A stretch of DNA of 64,000 nt from Pseudomonas sp. ML96 (lineage in GTDB: Bacteria; Pseudomonadota; Gammaproteobacteria; Pseudomonadales; Pseudomonadaceae), in assembly GCF_000761545.1 (NCBI RefSeq), contig NZ_JPMY01000006.1:124001-188000 (forward strand). Reading direction: 5' to 3'. The stretch's first letter is position 1, and the number at the start of each line of letters is the position of its first letter. Below the pieces are notes generated by a model. That model saw only the letters and a program-made list of their open reading frames with translations. It did not search any database and had not been told where the DNA came from. Positions 28,105 through 36,506 of the stretch are shown here, piece by piece. The translations under genes and the position numbers were made by a program.

Positions 28105-28791
28105 ATGTCTGCCAGCCAGCTGCGCCTCTACACCCTCGCCATCGGGCTGGGTGTCATCTATCTGCTCCTGCTGCCGCTCAAGCCCTATCCGCTGGGCTGG
28201 CTGCTCAAGCCGCTGCCCATGCTGATCTTCGCCGCCCTGGCCTGGCGGGCTTTCCCCGGCGCGGCCGGGCGCTGGCTGGCGCTGGGATTCCTGGGCGCGG
28301 CCGCCGGTGACTTCTTCCTCGATTTCGGTAACCGTGATGGTCTGTTCATCCAGGCGCTGCTGTCCTTCCTGGTCAACCAGCTGGCCTTCGTGGTGGCCTT
28401 CGCCCTGCTCGGGCGCGGCCGACCCTGGCTGCTCTGGCGCAGCCTGCCGGTCGTGCTCTATTCCCTGCTGATGGCGGCCTGGATGCTGCCGGCGGCCGGG
28501 GCACTGAAGATCCCGGTGGCGATCTATCTGAGCTGCCTGCTGGCCATGGCCATCCTGGCCGGGCGCTTGGAGTCGCGGCCGGGTCCGCTGTGGCTGGGCG
28601 CCATGCTGTTCGTGGTGGCGGACTCGCTGATCGGGGTGAACAAGTTCGTGCAGCCCTTCCCGCATGCGGTGCTGGTGATCGTCACCTGCTACTTCAGCGG
28701 CCAGGCGCTGATTGCCTGGGGCTTGCTGCGCCTCAGGAGCGCGGCGCCCACTTCGGCCACCATTGCGGCAGCTGCCACGACAGCTGGCTGA
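28105..28791 (+). CDS. YhhN-family membrane protein (lysoplasmalogenase-like)
   Basis: This 228-residue protein has about eight membrane helices. The family pattern is visible in LLKPLPMLIFAALAWRAF, LGFLGAAAGDFFLD (conserved Gly-Asp) and AMLFVVADSLIGVNKF (conserved Asp-Ser). Mammalian relatives (TMEM86) hydrolyse lysoplasmalogen; the bacterial substrate is not settled. The last 20 residues form an Ala/Thr/Ser-rich tail encoded inside the 3' end of mtgA on the opposite strand (59-bp overlap). A TTGCCG-like sequence and GGGAG ribosome-binding site precede the ATG. Confidence 0.82.
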   Translation: MSASQLRLYTLAIGLGVIYLLLLPLKPYPLGWLLKPLPMLIFAALAWRAFPGAAGRWLALGFLGAAAGDFFLDFGNRDGLFIQALLSFLVNQLAFVVAFALLGRGRPWLLWRSLPVVLYSLLMAAWMLPAAGALKIPVAIYLSCLLAMAILAGRLESRPGPLWLGAMLFVVADSLIGVNKFVQPFPHAVLVIVTCYFSGQALIAWGLLRLRSAAPTSATIAAAATTAG

Positions 28792-29470
28792 GGTAGTGGC
28801 TGCCGCCCAGCTGGTAGCTCTGCTGGCGAATCCAGGCGGCGCGGCGCTGCACATGCGGGCCGGGACGGCTGGCGCTCCAGGCGCGCGGGTTGGGCAGCAC
28901 GGCGGCGAGCAGGCTGGCCTGGGTGCGTGACAGGTAGGGCGCGCCGACCTTGAAGTGGTGGCGTGCGGCGGCCTCGGCACCGAACACGCCGTCGCCCCAT
29001 TCCACGCTGTTGAGGTACACCTCGAGGATGCGCTGCTTGGGCCAGAGCAGCTCGATCAGGCCGGTGAACCAGGCTTCCAGCGCCTTGCGCGGCCAGCTGC
29101 GGCCGGACCAGAGGAACAGGTTCTTGGCCACCTGCTGACTGATGGTGCTGGCGCCGCGCAGGCTGCCGCCCTCGGCGTTGTGCTCCAGGGCCTGGCGGAT
29201 GGCGGCGACGTCGAAGCCCCAGTGCTCGGCGAACTTCTGGTCCTCGGCGGCGATCACCGCGATCTTCAGGCTGTCCGGCAGCTCCTTCCATGGACGCCAG
29301 CTGCGCTGCAGGTCGATCGGCTCACCATCGACCCAGGACTGCACCTTGCGCTCGGCCATCAGCGCGGTGCCGGGCGGGTCGATCCAGCGCAACGCCAGTA
29401 CCAGCAGTGCGGAGCCGGCGGCGAACCACAGCAGCAGCTTGATCAGGCGACGGAACAGGTTGCGCAGCAT
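28733..29470 (-). CDS. mtgA: Monofunctional biosynthetic peptidoglycan transglycosylase
   Basis: This inner-membrane glycosyltransferase (family GT51) polymerises lipid II into glycan strands. The 245-residue protein has an N-terminal membrane helix (about 10-28) and the GT51 motifs AAEDQKFAEHWGFD (catalytic Glu), GASTISQQVAKNLFLW, and LELLWPKQRILEVYLNSVEWGDG-like segments. It converges on the YhhN gene with a 59-bp overlap and is divergent from the DUF423 gene. Confidence 0.94.
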   Translation of the reverse strand: MLRNLFRRLIKLLLWFAAGSALLVLALRWIDPPGTALMAERKVQSWVDGEPIDLQRSWRPWKELPDSLKIAVIAAEDQKFAEHWGFDVAAIRQALEHNAEGGSLRGASTISQQVAKNLFLWSGRSWPRKALEAWFTGLIELLWPKQRILEVYLNSVEWGDGVFGAEAAARHHFKVGAPYLSRTQASLLAAVLPNPRAWSASRPGPHVQRRAAWIRQQSYQLGGSHYLSQLSWQLPQWWPKWAPRS

Positions 29471-29497
29471 GGCTTGGCCCGGTGGGAGGGAGCGGCC

Positions 29498-29525
29498 ATT
29501 ATAGCGGCCGCATTCAACCTGTCTG
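29498..29525 (-). promoter_or_regulatory. Probable mtgA promoter
   Basis: On the minus strand CAGACA (plus-strand 29520-29525) is followed by a 16-bp spacer and a perfect TATAAT (29498-29503). The -10 lies 28 bp before the mtgA ATG. Confidence 0.5.
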
Positions 29526-29535
29526 GGAACCGATC

Positions 29536-29913
29536 ATGTTACGAGTCTTTCTGTTGCTGGCGGCTGTGGCCGGCTTCTCCGGCGTGGCTCTCGGCGCCTT
29601 CGCCGCCCACGGCCTCAAGGGCCAGCTGAGCGCGGAGTATCTGGCGGTGTTCCAGACTGGCGTGCACTACCAGCTGATCCACGCCCTGGCCCTGTTCGGT
29701 GTGGCGCTGCTCGCCGAGCGCCTGCCTGGCCGCCTGCTCAAGGCCGCCGGTAGCATGTTCGCGCTCGGTATCCTGCTGTTCTCCGGTAGCCTCTATCTGC
29801 TGACCCTGAGCGCTGTGGGCAAGCTGGGTATGATCACCCCGCTGGGCGGCGTGTGCTTCCTCGCCGGCTGGCTGTGCCTGGGGCTGGCAGCCTGGCGCAG
29901 CGGCCGCGCCTGA
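29536..29913 (+). CDS. DUF423-family membrane protein
   Basis: The 125-residue protein has four predicted membrane helices. The N-terminus (MLRVFLLLAAVAGFSGVALGAFAAHGLKG) and the VFQTGVHYQLIHALALF segment are typical of DUF423 (YgdD-like) proteins of unknown function. I chose ATG 29536 because the earlier in-frame codons fall in the mtgA promoter. A homologous gene lies next to mtgA in PAO1 (PA0379). Confidence 0.85.
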   Translation: MLRVFLLLAAVAGFSGVALGAFAAHGLKGQLSAEYLAVFQTGVHYQLIHALALFGVALLAERLPGRLLKAAGSMFALGILLFSGSLYLLTLSAVGKLGMITPLGGVCFLAGWLCLGLAAWRSGRA

Positions 29914-29932
29914 CGGATGGTGTGCGCTTGCC

Positions 29933-29961
29933 TTGGTGGCTGTCGCCGATCGGGCTAGAAT
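29933..29961 (+). promoter_or_regulatory. Promoter of thiS-thiG-trmB
   Basis: TTGGTG (29933-29938), a 17-bp spacer and TAGAAT (29956-29961) lie 34 bp upstream of the thiS ATG. The leader is short, and I see no TPP riboswitch elements in it. Confidence 0.65.
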
Positions 29962-29994
29962 GCCGACCCTTTTTCAGAATCTGACCGACCAGCC

Positions 29995-30195
29995 ATGCTC
30001 ATCCAGTTGAACGGCGAACCCTTCGAGTTGCCCGACGGCGCCACGGTCACCGACCTGCTCGTGCGCCTCGATGCTGCCGGCAAGCGGGTGGCGGTCGAGC
30101 TCAATCTGGACATCGTGCCGCGCAGCCAGCACGGCTCCACCATCCTGCGCGACGGCGACCAGCTGGAAGTCGTTCACGCCATCGGCGGCGGCTAG
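29995..30195 (+). CDS. thiS: Sulfur carrier protein ThiS
   Basis: This 66-residue ubiquitin-like protein ends in the required diglycine (IGGG at the C-terminus) that is thiocarboxylated to deliver sulfur for thiazole formation in thiamin synthesis. The start [22 protein letters not shown] is typical. It is 17 bp upstream of thiG, its direct partner. Confidence 0.95.
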   Translation: MLIQLNGEPFELPDGATVTDLLVRLDAAGKRVAVELNLDIVPRSQHGSTILRDGDQLEVVHAIGGG

Positions 30196-30212
30196 TCGCC
30201 CGAGGAACTGCC

Positions 30213-31004
30213 ATGAGCGCCATCATCGACAAGCCCTTCACCCTGGCCGGCCGCACCTACGAGTCGCGTCTGCTGGTGGGTACCGGCAAGTACAAGGACC
30301 TCGAGGAAACCCGCCTGGCCATCGAGGCCAGCGGTGCCGAGATCGTCACCGTGGCGGTGCGCCGGACCAACATCGGGCAGAACCCGGGCGAGCCGAACCT
30401 GCTCGACGTGATCTCGCCGGACAAGTACACCATCCTGCCCAACACCGCCGGCTGCTATAACGCCGAGGAAGCGGTGCGCACCTGCCGCCTGGCCCGCGAG
30501 CTGCTCGACGGCCACAAGCTGGTCAAGCTGGAAGTGCTGGCCGACCAGAAGACCCTGTTTCCCAACGTGATCGAGACCCTCAAGGCCGCCGAAGTGCTGG
30601 TCAAGGAAGGCTTCGACGTGATGGTCTACACCAGCGATGACCCGATCATCGCCCGCCAGCTGGCCGAGATGGGCTGCATCGCGGTGATGCCGCTGGCCGG
30701 CCTGATCGGTACCGGGCTGGGCATCTGCAACCCCTACAACCTGCGCATCATCCTCGAAGAAGCGACCGTGCCGGTGCTGGTCGACGCCGGCGTAGGTACC
30801 GCCTCCGACGCCACCATCGCCATGGAGCTGGGTTGCGAAGCGGTGCTGATGAACAGCGCCATCGCCCACGCCCAGGACCCGATCCTGATGGGTGCGGCGA
30901 TGAAGCACGCGATCATCGCCGGGCGCATGGCCTACCTGGCCGGGCGCATGCCGAAGAAACTCTATGCCAGCGCGTCCTCGCCGCTGGACGGCTTGATCAA
31001 GTAA
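30213..31004 (+). CDS. thiG: Thiazole synthase ThiG
   Basis: This TIM-barrel enzyme condenses deoxyxylulose phosphate, dehydroglycine and ThiS thiocarboxylate into the thiazole phosphate of thiamin. The 263-residue protein has [12 protein letters not shown], the Schiff-base Lys region [24 protein letters not shown], and [20 protein letters not shown] ribosome-binding site precedes the ATG. It follows thiS and is only nine bp from trmB. Confidence 0.97.
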   Translation: MSAIIDKPFTLAGRTYESRLLVGTGKYKDLEETRLAIEASGAEIVTVAVRRTNIGQNPGEPNLLDVISPDKYTILPNTAGCYNAEEAVRTCRLARELLDGHKLVKLEVLADQKTLFPNVIETLKAAEVLVKEGFDVMVYTSDDPIIARQLAEMGCIAVMPLAGLIGTGLGICNPYNLRIILEEATVPVLVDAGVGTASDATIAMELGCEAVLMNSAIAHAQDPILMGAAMKHAIIAGRMAYLAGRMPKKLYASASSPLDGLIK

Positions 31005-31013
31005 GAGAATTCA

Positions 31014-31733
31014 ATGAGCGACATCATCGAGCCGGCAGACGAAGGCACTGCCCAGCGCCATATGCGCGCCATCAAGAGTTTCGTCATGCGCTCCGGGCGC
31101 ATGACCGAAGGCCAGCAGCGTGGCCTGGACCAGGGCTGGCCGCAGTTCGGCCTGCAGCTGGAAGACGGCCTGCGCGACTTCGACCAGGTGTTCGGCCGCA
31201 GCGCGCCGCGCACCTTCGAGATCGGCTTCGGCATGGGCCACGCCACCCTGGAGATGGCCGCTGCCGCGCCGGAGCAGGACTTCATCGGCGTGGAAGTGCA
31301 CAAGCCGGGTGTCGGTGCCCTGCTCAACGGCATGCTCACGCAGAACCTCTCCAACATCCGCGTATACAGCTGCGACGCCCTGGAAGTGCTGCGCGACTGC
31401 GTGGCCGACGCCAGCCTCGACCGCGTCCTGTTGTTCTTCCCCGATCCCTGGCACAAGGCCCGTCACCACAAGCGCCGCATCGTCCAGGCGAGCTTCGCCG
31501 AACTGGTACGCAGCAAGCTCAAGGTCGGCGGCATCTTGCACATGGCCACCGATTGGCAGCCATATGCGGAACATATGTTGGAGGTAATGTCGCTGGCTCC
31601 GGGCTACCATAATGTGGCCGGCGCCGCGGGTTACGTAGAACGCCCCAGCGAGCGCCCGGTGACCAAGTTCGAGAAGCGCGGCGAGCGCCTCGGCCATGGG
31701 GTCTGGGACCTCAAGTTCCAGCGTACCGAGTAA
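31014..31733 (+). CDS. trmB: tRNA (guanine-N7)-methyltransferase
   Basis: This enzyme makes m7G46 in tRNA. The 239-residue protein has the SAM site [14 protein letters not shown], the family block [23 protein letters not shown], and the C-terminal [12 protein letters not shown] and [10 protein letters not shown]. It is nine bp downstream of thiG and probably co-transcribed with thiSG, an arrangement shared with P. aeruginosa. Confidence 0.97.
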   Translation: MSDIIEPADEGTAQRHMRAIKSFVMRSGRMTEGQQRGLDQGWPQFGLQLEDGLRDFDQVFGRSAPRTFEIGFGMGHATLEMAAAAPEQDFIGVEVHKPGVGALLNGMLTQNLSNIRVYSCDALEVLRDCVADASLDRVLLFFPDPWHKARHHKRRIVQASFAELVRSKLKVGGILHMATDWQPYAEHMLEVMSLAPGYHNVAGAAGYVERPSERPVTKFEKRGERLGHGVWDLKFQRTE

Positions 31734-31887
31734 GTATTCAGAGCCCTGCCGGATGCGGGGCCGATGACCGGGCCCACCCGGCGCCAGGATGGCCAAAGCC
31801 TCACCCAACGCTAATCCGCAAGCGCGGCCGTGTCTGGCCGTACGAATAAGAAGTAGCGGCGTCGGAGTGCGCCGCGAGGAGAATGCT

Positions 31888-33234
31888 GTGCTGAGAACTC
31901 TTGCTGTACTGTCTCTGGCGGCTGCCGTCAGTCTGCCGGCACACGCCCGCGTCGACGCGACCCAGGCCGCGCGCCTCGGCCAGGACCTGACGCCGCTGGG
32001 CGGCGAGCGCGCCGGCAATGCCGCCGGCACCATCCCGTCCTGGGAGGGTGGCGTAGCCACGCCGCCGGCCAACTATCAGCCCGGCATGCACCATCCGGAC
32101 CCCTTCGCCGCCGATGCCGAGCTGTATCGCGTCGACAAGAACAACATGGCCCAGTACAAGGCCGTGCTGACCCCGGGTTACCAGAAGCTGCTGGCGGAAA
32201 GTCCGGACTACTACCTGCGCGTGCTGCCTACGCGCCGTAGCGCCGCCTCGCCGCAGCGTATCTACGATGCCACGCGTTACAATGCCACCAACGCCAGCCT
32301 GATCGCCGGCGGTAACGGTATCGAAGGCACCGCGGCCGGCATTCCCTTCCCGATCCCGCAGAGCGGCCAGGAAGCGATCTGGAACCACATCACCCGCTAC
32401 CGTGGTGAGCAGACCCGCATGACCACCAACCACGCCGCTGTGCTCAAGGGCGGCGACTATGTGCTGGTCAAGCGCGAGCGCGACATCATGTTCATCTACG
32501 GTCGTGAGGGCGTGACCCCCGCCGATCTGGACAACACCCTGTTCTTCTACAAGTACGTGGTGACCGCGCCGAGCAAACTGGCCGGTTCCTCGCTGGTGGT
32601 GCAGGAGACCCTCGACCAGGTCCTGGCGATCCGCAAGGCCTGGCGCTTCAGCCGTGGCGAGCGTCGTGTACGTCGCCTGCCGATGCTGGCCTATGAGGCC
32701 ATGCAGCCGGACACCAACGGCATGGCCACCGCCGACGTGGTCGATGCCTACAACGGTGCGCCGGACCGCTACGAGTGGACCCTGGTGGGCAAGCAGGAAA
32801 TGCTGGTGCCGTACAACAGCTACGCCGTGCACCAGAAGGGCATCGCCTACGAGAAGATCCTGCAGAAGAAGCACGTCAATCCCGAGCTGCTGCGCCACGA
32901 GCTGCACCGCGTCTGGGTGGTCGATGCCAAGCTGCGTAAGGGCTTCAGCCATCCGTATGCCGCGCGTCGCTTCTACATCGACGAGGACAGCTGGCAGATC
33001 CTCGCCGTCGACCTGTACGACAAGAACGGCGAACTGGTCGGCCTGCAGGAAGCGCACCCGATCAGCTACTACGAAGTACCGGTCTTCGTCAGCACCCTGG
33101 AGACCATCTACGACTTCAAGGGCCAGCGTTACTTCGTCGACGGCCTGGACAACAACGAACCGATGTACGACTTCGGCGTCAAGCTGAACAAGGGCGACTT
33201 CACCGCTGCCGCCCTGCGCCGCGAAGGCATCTGA
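31888..33234 (+). CDS. DUF1329-family exported protein
   Basis: The 448-residue protein starts at GTG 31888, with GAGGAGAA just upstream; this gives a proper signal peptide ending LPAHA-RVD. An in-frame ATG 33 codons earlier would bury the signal and is rejected. The body follows the DUF1329 pattern (YEAMQPDTNGMATADVVDAYNGAPDRYEWTL split between charged loops; IDEDSWQILAVDLYDKNGEL). DUF1329 proteins are predicted to have a LolA/LolB-like beta fold that may carry lipids in the periplasm or outer membrane, often near RND-type exporters; no such exporter is adjacent here. Terminator at 33263. Confidence 0.8.
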   Translation: MLRTLAVLSLAAAVSLPAHARVDATQAARLGQDLTPLGGERAGNAAGTIPSWEGGVATPPANYQPGMHHPDPFAADAELYRVDKNNMAQYKAVLTPGYQKLLAESPDYYLRVLPTRRSAASPQRIYDATRYNATNASLIAGGNGIEGTAAGIPFPIPQSGQEAIWNHITRYRGEQTRMTTNHAAVLKGGDYVLVKRERDIMFIYGREGVTPADLDNTLFFYKYVVTAPSKLAGSSLVVQETLDQVLAIRKAWRFSRGERRVRRLPMLAYEAMQPDTNGMATADVVDAYNGAPDRYEWTLVGKQEMLVPYNSYAVHQKGIAYEKILQKKHVNPELLRHELHRVWVVDAKLRKGFSHPYAARRFYIDEDSWQILAVDLYDKNGELVGLQEAHPISYYEVPVFVSTLETIYDFKGQRYFVDGLDNNEPMYDFGVKLNKGDFTAAALRREGI

Positions 33235-33262
33235 TCGGATAGCTTTCAGACGCCGCAAAACA

Positions 33263-33289
33263 CAAGGCCCGCATCGTGCGGGCCTTGTC
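33263..33289. terminator. Terminator between DUF1329 and glycine-zipper genes
   Basis: An 11-bp stem (CAAGGCCCGCA / TGCGGGCCTTG) with a TCG loop lies between two convergent genes. The T-runs are short on both sides, so efficiency is uncertain. Confidence 0.65.
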
Positions 33290-33299
33290 GTTTCTGCGA

Positions 33300-33746
33300 T
33301 CAGTCGTGATCGTGGTGGCGGTGCTTGTGCTTCTTCTTGTAGTGCTTCTTGTGCCCGCGATGCTCGCCGCGGTCGTGGCCATCATCGTCCTGGTCATCAC
33401 CGTAGTAGTTGCCCAGCGCGCCGCCAGCGCCGCCACCCACTGCCGCGCCGATGGCGCCACCGGTGCTGCCGCCGACCTTGTTGCCGATCACCTGGCCGCC
33501 GGCCGCGCCGATGCCGCCGCCAATGGCCGCCTCGGTACGATTGCGCTTGTCGGCGCCGACCGCACTGCCGGCCGCGCCGCCGACGCCGGCACCGATGGCG
33601 GCGCCGGTGCTGCCGCCGATCTGCTCGCCGACCACGCTACCCAGCGCGCCGCCCAGGGCGCCGCCGACGCCGGCCGAGGTGTTGCCGGCCAGTGCGCTGG
33701 CGCTGGCCAGGCCGAGAGAGAGCAGGAGAACAGAGGAGTACTTCAT
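33300..33746 (-). CDS. Glycine-zipper exported protein with His-rich tail
   Basis: The 148-residue protein has a signal peptide (ending ALAG or ASALA), and a long glycine-zipper region (about 24-110) with repeated GGALG, GAAIGAGVGGAAG and GGSTGAAIG units. The C-terminal tail of about 36 residues is packed with His, Lys and Asp and ends HRHHDHD. Glycine-zipper proteins often insert in or line membranes (outer-membrane lipoprotein relatives such as SlyB), but no lipobox Cys is seen here. The tail could bind metal ions or nucleic acid; this is inference. ATG 33746 has AAGGTCC upstream. Confidence 0.75.
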   Translation of the reverse strand: MKYSSVLLLSLGLASASALAGNTSAGVGGALGGALGSVVGEQIGGSTGAAIGAGVGGAAGSAVGADKRNRTEAAIGGGIGAAGGQVIGNKVGGSTGGAIGAAVGGGAGGALGNYYGDDQDDDGHDRGEHRGHKKHYKKKHKHRHHDHD

Positions 33747-33893
33747 TAACACGGACCTTCGTTGGTGGATGGCGCACATGCTGCCAGCGCCGCTTCGCTG
33801 GGCAAGTGGCGCTTGCCCAGGCTGCGAGGCCAGTCACGGCTTGTGCAAAAAATGGCGCAGTCGGCGAACCGGGGCAGGTTGGGGCTGTCCGGA

Positions 33894-34568
33894 TCAGGCA
33901 GGGAGGGCGAGCTGCGCGCTGAGCTGGCGGTAGTCCTCGACGGCGGCGAACTCCTCGGTGTCCTTGGCCTGGCCGCGGCTGTCCGGCTGGCGTACCGCCC
34001 GCAGGTGGGTGACGCCATAGCGCCCGGCGCTGCGCAGGATCGGCAGGCTGTCGTCGATGAACAGGCTACGCGCCGGATCGAAGGGGAAGTCCTGCTGCAG
34101 GGCGAACCAGAACTGCTGGTCTTCCTTGGGGAAGCCGTAGTCGTGGGAGCTGATCAGGCGATCGAAGTAGGGTGCCAGCTCGACCTTCTCCAACTTCAGC
34201 GACAGCGAGTCGCGATGGGCGTTGGTGATCAGTACCACGCGCTTGCCGGCGGTGCGCAGTGCCTGGAGGAAGGTGTCGGCATCCGGGCGCAGGGCGATCA
34301 GGTGGGCCACCTCGCGCTTGAGGTCGCGCACCGAGAGCTTCAGCTCGCGGCTCCAGAAATCCGTGCAGTACCAGGGCAGGGTGCCGGCGTGCTCGCGGAA
34401 CAGCGGCAGCAACTCGGCCTCGGCGGCCTCGCGGCTCACACCGTGCAATTCGGCATAGCGCTGTGGCAGGTGTTGCAGCCAGAAATGGTTGTCGAAGTGC
34501 AGGTCGAGCAGGGTGCCGTCCATGTCGAGCAGGACGGTATCGATATCGGCCCAGGGCAGCTGATGCAT
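33894..34568 (-). CDS. yrfG: HAD-family GMP/IMP nucleotidase, YrfG-like
   Basis: This 224-residue phosphatase of the haloacid dehalogenase superfamily has motif I DMDGTLLDL (nucleophile Asp and acid/base Asp), motif II VLITNAHRDS, and motif IV SLFIDDSLPIL. The cap is small and helical. E. coli YrfG hydrolyses GMP and IMP. It is divergent from nudE, which encodes another nucleotide hydrolase, and the same pair exists in PAO1 and E. coli. A 9-bp stem hairpin at 33798-33820 lies downstream without a T-run. Confidence 0.88.
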   Translation of the reverse strand: MHQLPWADIDTVLLDMDGTLLDLHFDNHFWLQHLPQRYAELHGVSREAAEAELLPLFREHAGTLPWYCTDFWSRELKLSVRDLKREVAHLIALRPDADTFLQALRTAGKRVVLITNAHRDSLSLKLEKVELAPYFDRLISSHDYGFPKEDQQFWFALQQDFPFDPARSLFIDDSLPILRSAGRYGVTHLRAVRQPDSRGQAKDTEEFAAVEDYRQLSAQLALPA

Positions 34569-34626
34569 GGCAAAGTCCGGAAACAGACGAAGAGCGAAGA
34601 AGCCGCGCGGATGTTCCGGCGCAGCG

Positions 34627-34639
34627 GGGTATGATACCC
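34627..34639. promoter_or_regulatory. 13-bp palindrome over a TATGAT -10 between yrfG and nudE
   Basis: GGGTAT, G, ATACCC is a perfect 13-bp inverted repeat in the 92-bp divergent gap. It contains TATGAT (34630-34635), a likely -10 for nudE. It could be a repressor site or chance. Confidence 0.35.
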
Positions 34640-34660
34640 GTTCGAATCAAGGAGCGAATG

Positions 34661-35227
34661 ATGCGTGAGAAACCCCAGGTGCTGGCCCGCGAGATCGTCG
34701 CCAGCAGCCGCCTGTTCCGCGTCGAAGAGCTGCAGCTGCGCTTCGCCAATGGCGTCGAGCGCACCTACGAGCGGCTGGTGGGCAAGGGCTCGGGCTACGG
34801 CGCGGTGATGGTGGTGGCGCTGCTCGACGCCGAGCACGCGGTGCTGGTCGAGGAGTACTGCGCCGGTACCGACGACTACCAGCTATCGCTGCCCAAGGGC
34901 CTGATCGAGCCCGGCGAGGACGTGCTGGTGGCTGCCAATCGTGAGCTCAAGGAAGAAGCCGGTTTCGGCGCCGAGCGCCTGGAACTGATCGCCGAGCTGA
35001 GCCTGTCGCCCGGCTACATGAGCCAGAAGATCCAGGTGGTGCTGGCCCGCGATCTCTACGAGGAGAGCCTGCCGGGCGACGAGCCCGAGCCGCTGCGGGT
35101 CGACAAGGTCAACCTGCGCGAGCTCAGCGCCCTGGTCCAGCACCCGCAATTCACCGAGGGCCGTGCATTGGCCGCCCTCTATCTGGTCCGCGACCTGCTG
35201 AGCCAACGTGGAGAGTTCAAGCTGTGA
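34661..35227 (+). CDS. nudE: Nudix hydrolase NudE (ADP-compound hydrolase)
   Basis: The 188-residue protein carries the Nudix box GLIEPGEDVLVAANRELKEEAGF (matching GX5EX7REUXEEXGU; read in two parts, GLIEPGED and RELKEEAGF). It hydrolyses ADP-ribose, NADH and related ADP compounds in E. coli. I chose the second ATG of ATGATG (34661), which places AAGGAG six bases upstream; the first gives too short a spacing. It overlaps cysQ by four bases (GTGA). Confidence 0.9.
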   Translation: MREKPQVLAREIVASSRLFRVEELQLRFANGVERTYERLVGKGSGYGAVMVVALLDAEHAVLVEEYCAGTDDYQLSLPKGLIEPGEDVLVAANRELKEEAGFGAERLELIAELSLSPGYMSQKIQVVLARDLYEESLPGDEPEPLRVDKVNLRELSALVQHPQFTEGRALAALYLVRDLLSQRGEFKL

Positions 35228-36045
35228 GTCATCCCTATCTGCCGGCGGTGATCGCCCTGGTTCAGCGTGCCGGCCAGGCCACCCTGCCGCACTGGCGCAA
35301 CGACGTTGCGGTGGTCGAGAAGGCCGACGCCTCGCCGGTCACCGCCGCTGACCTGGCGGCTCACGAGATCCTCGCCGCCGGCCTGCGTGAGCTGGCCCCC
35401 GAGGTGCCGGTGCTGTCCGAAGAGGACGCCGGTATTGCCCTCGCCGAGCGCACCACCTGGCAGCGTTGGTGGTTGGTCGACCCGCTCGACGGCACCAAGG
35501 AGTTCATCTCCGGTAGCGAGGAGTTCACCGTCAATGTCGCGCTGATCGAGCGCGGCCGCGTGGTATTCGGCGTGGTCGGCATTCCGGCCAATGGCCGCTG
35601 CTACTTCGGTGGCGCCGGCCTGGGTGCTTGGCGCCAGGAAGCGGGCGGCGAGCCCGAGGCCATCTCCGTGCGCCTGGCGCCGGCCGAGGCCTTCACCCTG
35701 GTGGCCAGCAAGCGCCACTCCAGTCCGGCGCAGGAGCGCTTGCTGGCCGGTCTGGCCGAGCGCTTCGGCGACTTGCAGCTGGCCAATATCGGCAGCTCGC
35801 TGAAGTTCTGCCTGCTGGCCGAAGGCAATGCCGACTGCTATCCACGCCTGGCGCCCACTTCGCAGTGGGACACCGCCGCAGCCCAGGGCGTGCTGGAAGG
35901 CGCCGGTGGCGAGGTGCTGGACCTCAAGGGCGAAGCACTGACCTACGAGGCCCGCGAGAGCTACCTCAACCCATCCTTCCTCGGCCTGCCTCAAGCTGCC
36001 GAGTGGCGCGCCGAACTGATCCAGCTGGCTCGCGCGTTCGACTGA
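35224..36045 (+). CDS. cysQ: 3'(2'),5'-bisphosphate nucleotidase CysQ
   Basis: This enzyme removes PAP (3'-phosphoadenosine 5'-phosphate), the by-product of sulfate assimilation, and belongs to the inositol-monophosphatase fold. The 273-residue protein has SPVTAADLAAHEI, VLSEEDAG, and the metal site WLVDPLDGTKEF, followed by TSQWDTAAAQGVLEGAGG. It starts at GTG 35224, overlapping the nudE stop. The next gene starts at TGATG, so nudE, cysQ and the thioesterase gene are translationally linked. Confidence 0.95.
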   Translation: MSHPYLPAVIALVQRAGQATLPHWRNDVAVVEKADASPVTAADLAAHEILAAGLRELAPEVPVLSEEDAGIALAERTTWQRWWLVDPLDGTKEFISGSEEFTVNVALIERGRVVFGVVGIPANGRCYFGGAGLGAWRQEAGGEPEAISVRLAPAEAFTLVASKRHSSPAQERLLAGLAERFGDLQLANIGSSLKFCLLAEGNADCYPRLAPTSQWDTAAAQGVLEGAGGEVLDLKGEALTYEARESYLNPSFLGLPQAAEWRAELIQLARAFD

Positions 36046-36494
36046 TGAGCGATGACCGCCTCTACCTGGAGCAACTGCTGCACCAGGACATCCCGCTGAC
36101 CCAGGCCCTCGGCCTGGGCGTGTTGGGCTGGCATGGCGGCGAGCTGCGTCTCTCGCTGCCGCTGGCGGCCAACTTCAATCACAAGAGCAGCATGTTCGGC
36201 GGCAGCCTGTACTGTGGCGCCGTGCTGGCCGGTTGGGGCTGGCTGCACCTGAGCCTGCGCGAGGCCGGGATTAACGATGGCCATATCGTCATCCAGCAGG
36301 GCCAGATCGATTATGCCGAGCCGGTGCTGAGCGACGCCGTGGCGGCCTGTTCCGCACCCGCCGTAGCGGAGTGGGACAAGTTCCTCGCCCTCTACCGGCG
36401 CCGTGGCATGGCCCGGATCAGGCTGCACAGCCGCATCCTCGCGGGCGATACCGAGGCGGTGCGCTTCAGCGGCCAGTACGTGCTGCACCGCTGA
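36045..36494 (+). CDS. Thioesterase-like protein (YiiD C-terminal domain family)
   Basis: The 149-residue protein has a hotdog-fold thioesterase pattern: ANFNHKSSMFGGSLYCGAVLAGWGWL with the conserved NH...GG and a Tyr-Cys pair, then HIVIQQGQIDYAEPVLSD. It corresponds to the C-terminal thioesterase domain of YiiD, without the acetyltransferase half. The gene starts within the cysQ stop codon (TGATG). Its acyl substrate is unknown. It lies next to fabY on the other strand, which could suggest fatty-acyl chemistry, but this is only positional. Confidence 0.8.
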   Translation: MSDDRLYLEQLLHQDIPLTQALGLGVLGWHGGELRLSLPLAANFNHKSSMFGGSLYCGAVLAGWGWLHLSLREAGINDGHIVIQQGQIDYAEPVLSDAVAACSAPAVAEWDKFLALYRRRGMARIRLHSRILAGDTEAVRFSGQYVLHR

Positions 36495-36506
36495 GTCTTT
36501 GCCGCC

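Noticed and set aside
29962..29994. TPP riboswitch upstream of thiS
   Set aside because: The leader is only about 30 nt and lacks the conserved CUGAGA-type elements.
31789..31887. N-terminal extension of the DUF1329 protein
   Set aside because: It would place 33 residues before a clear signal peptide; the GTG at 31888 has a strong ribosome-binding site.
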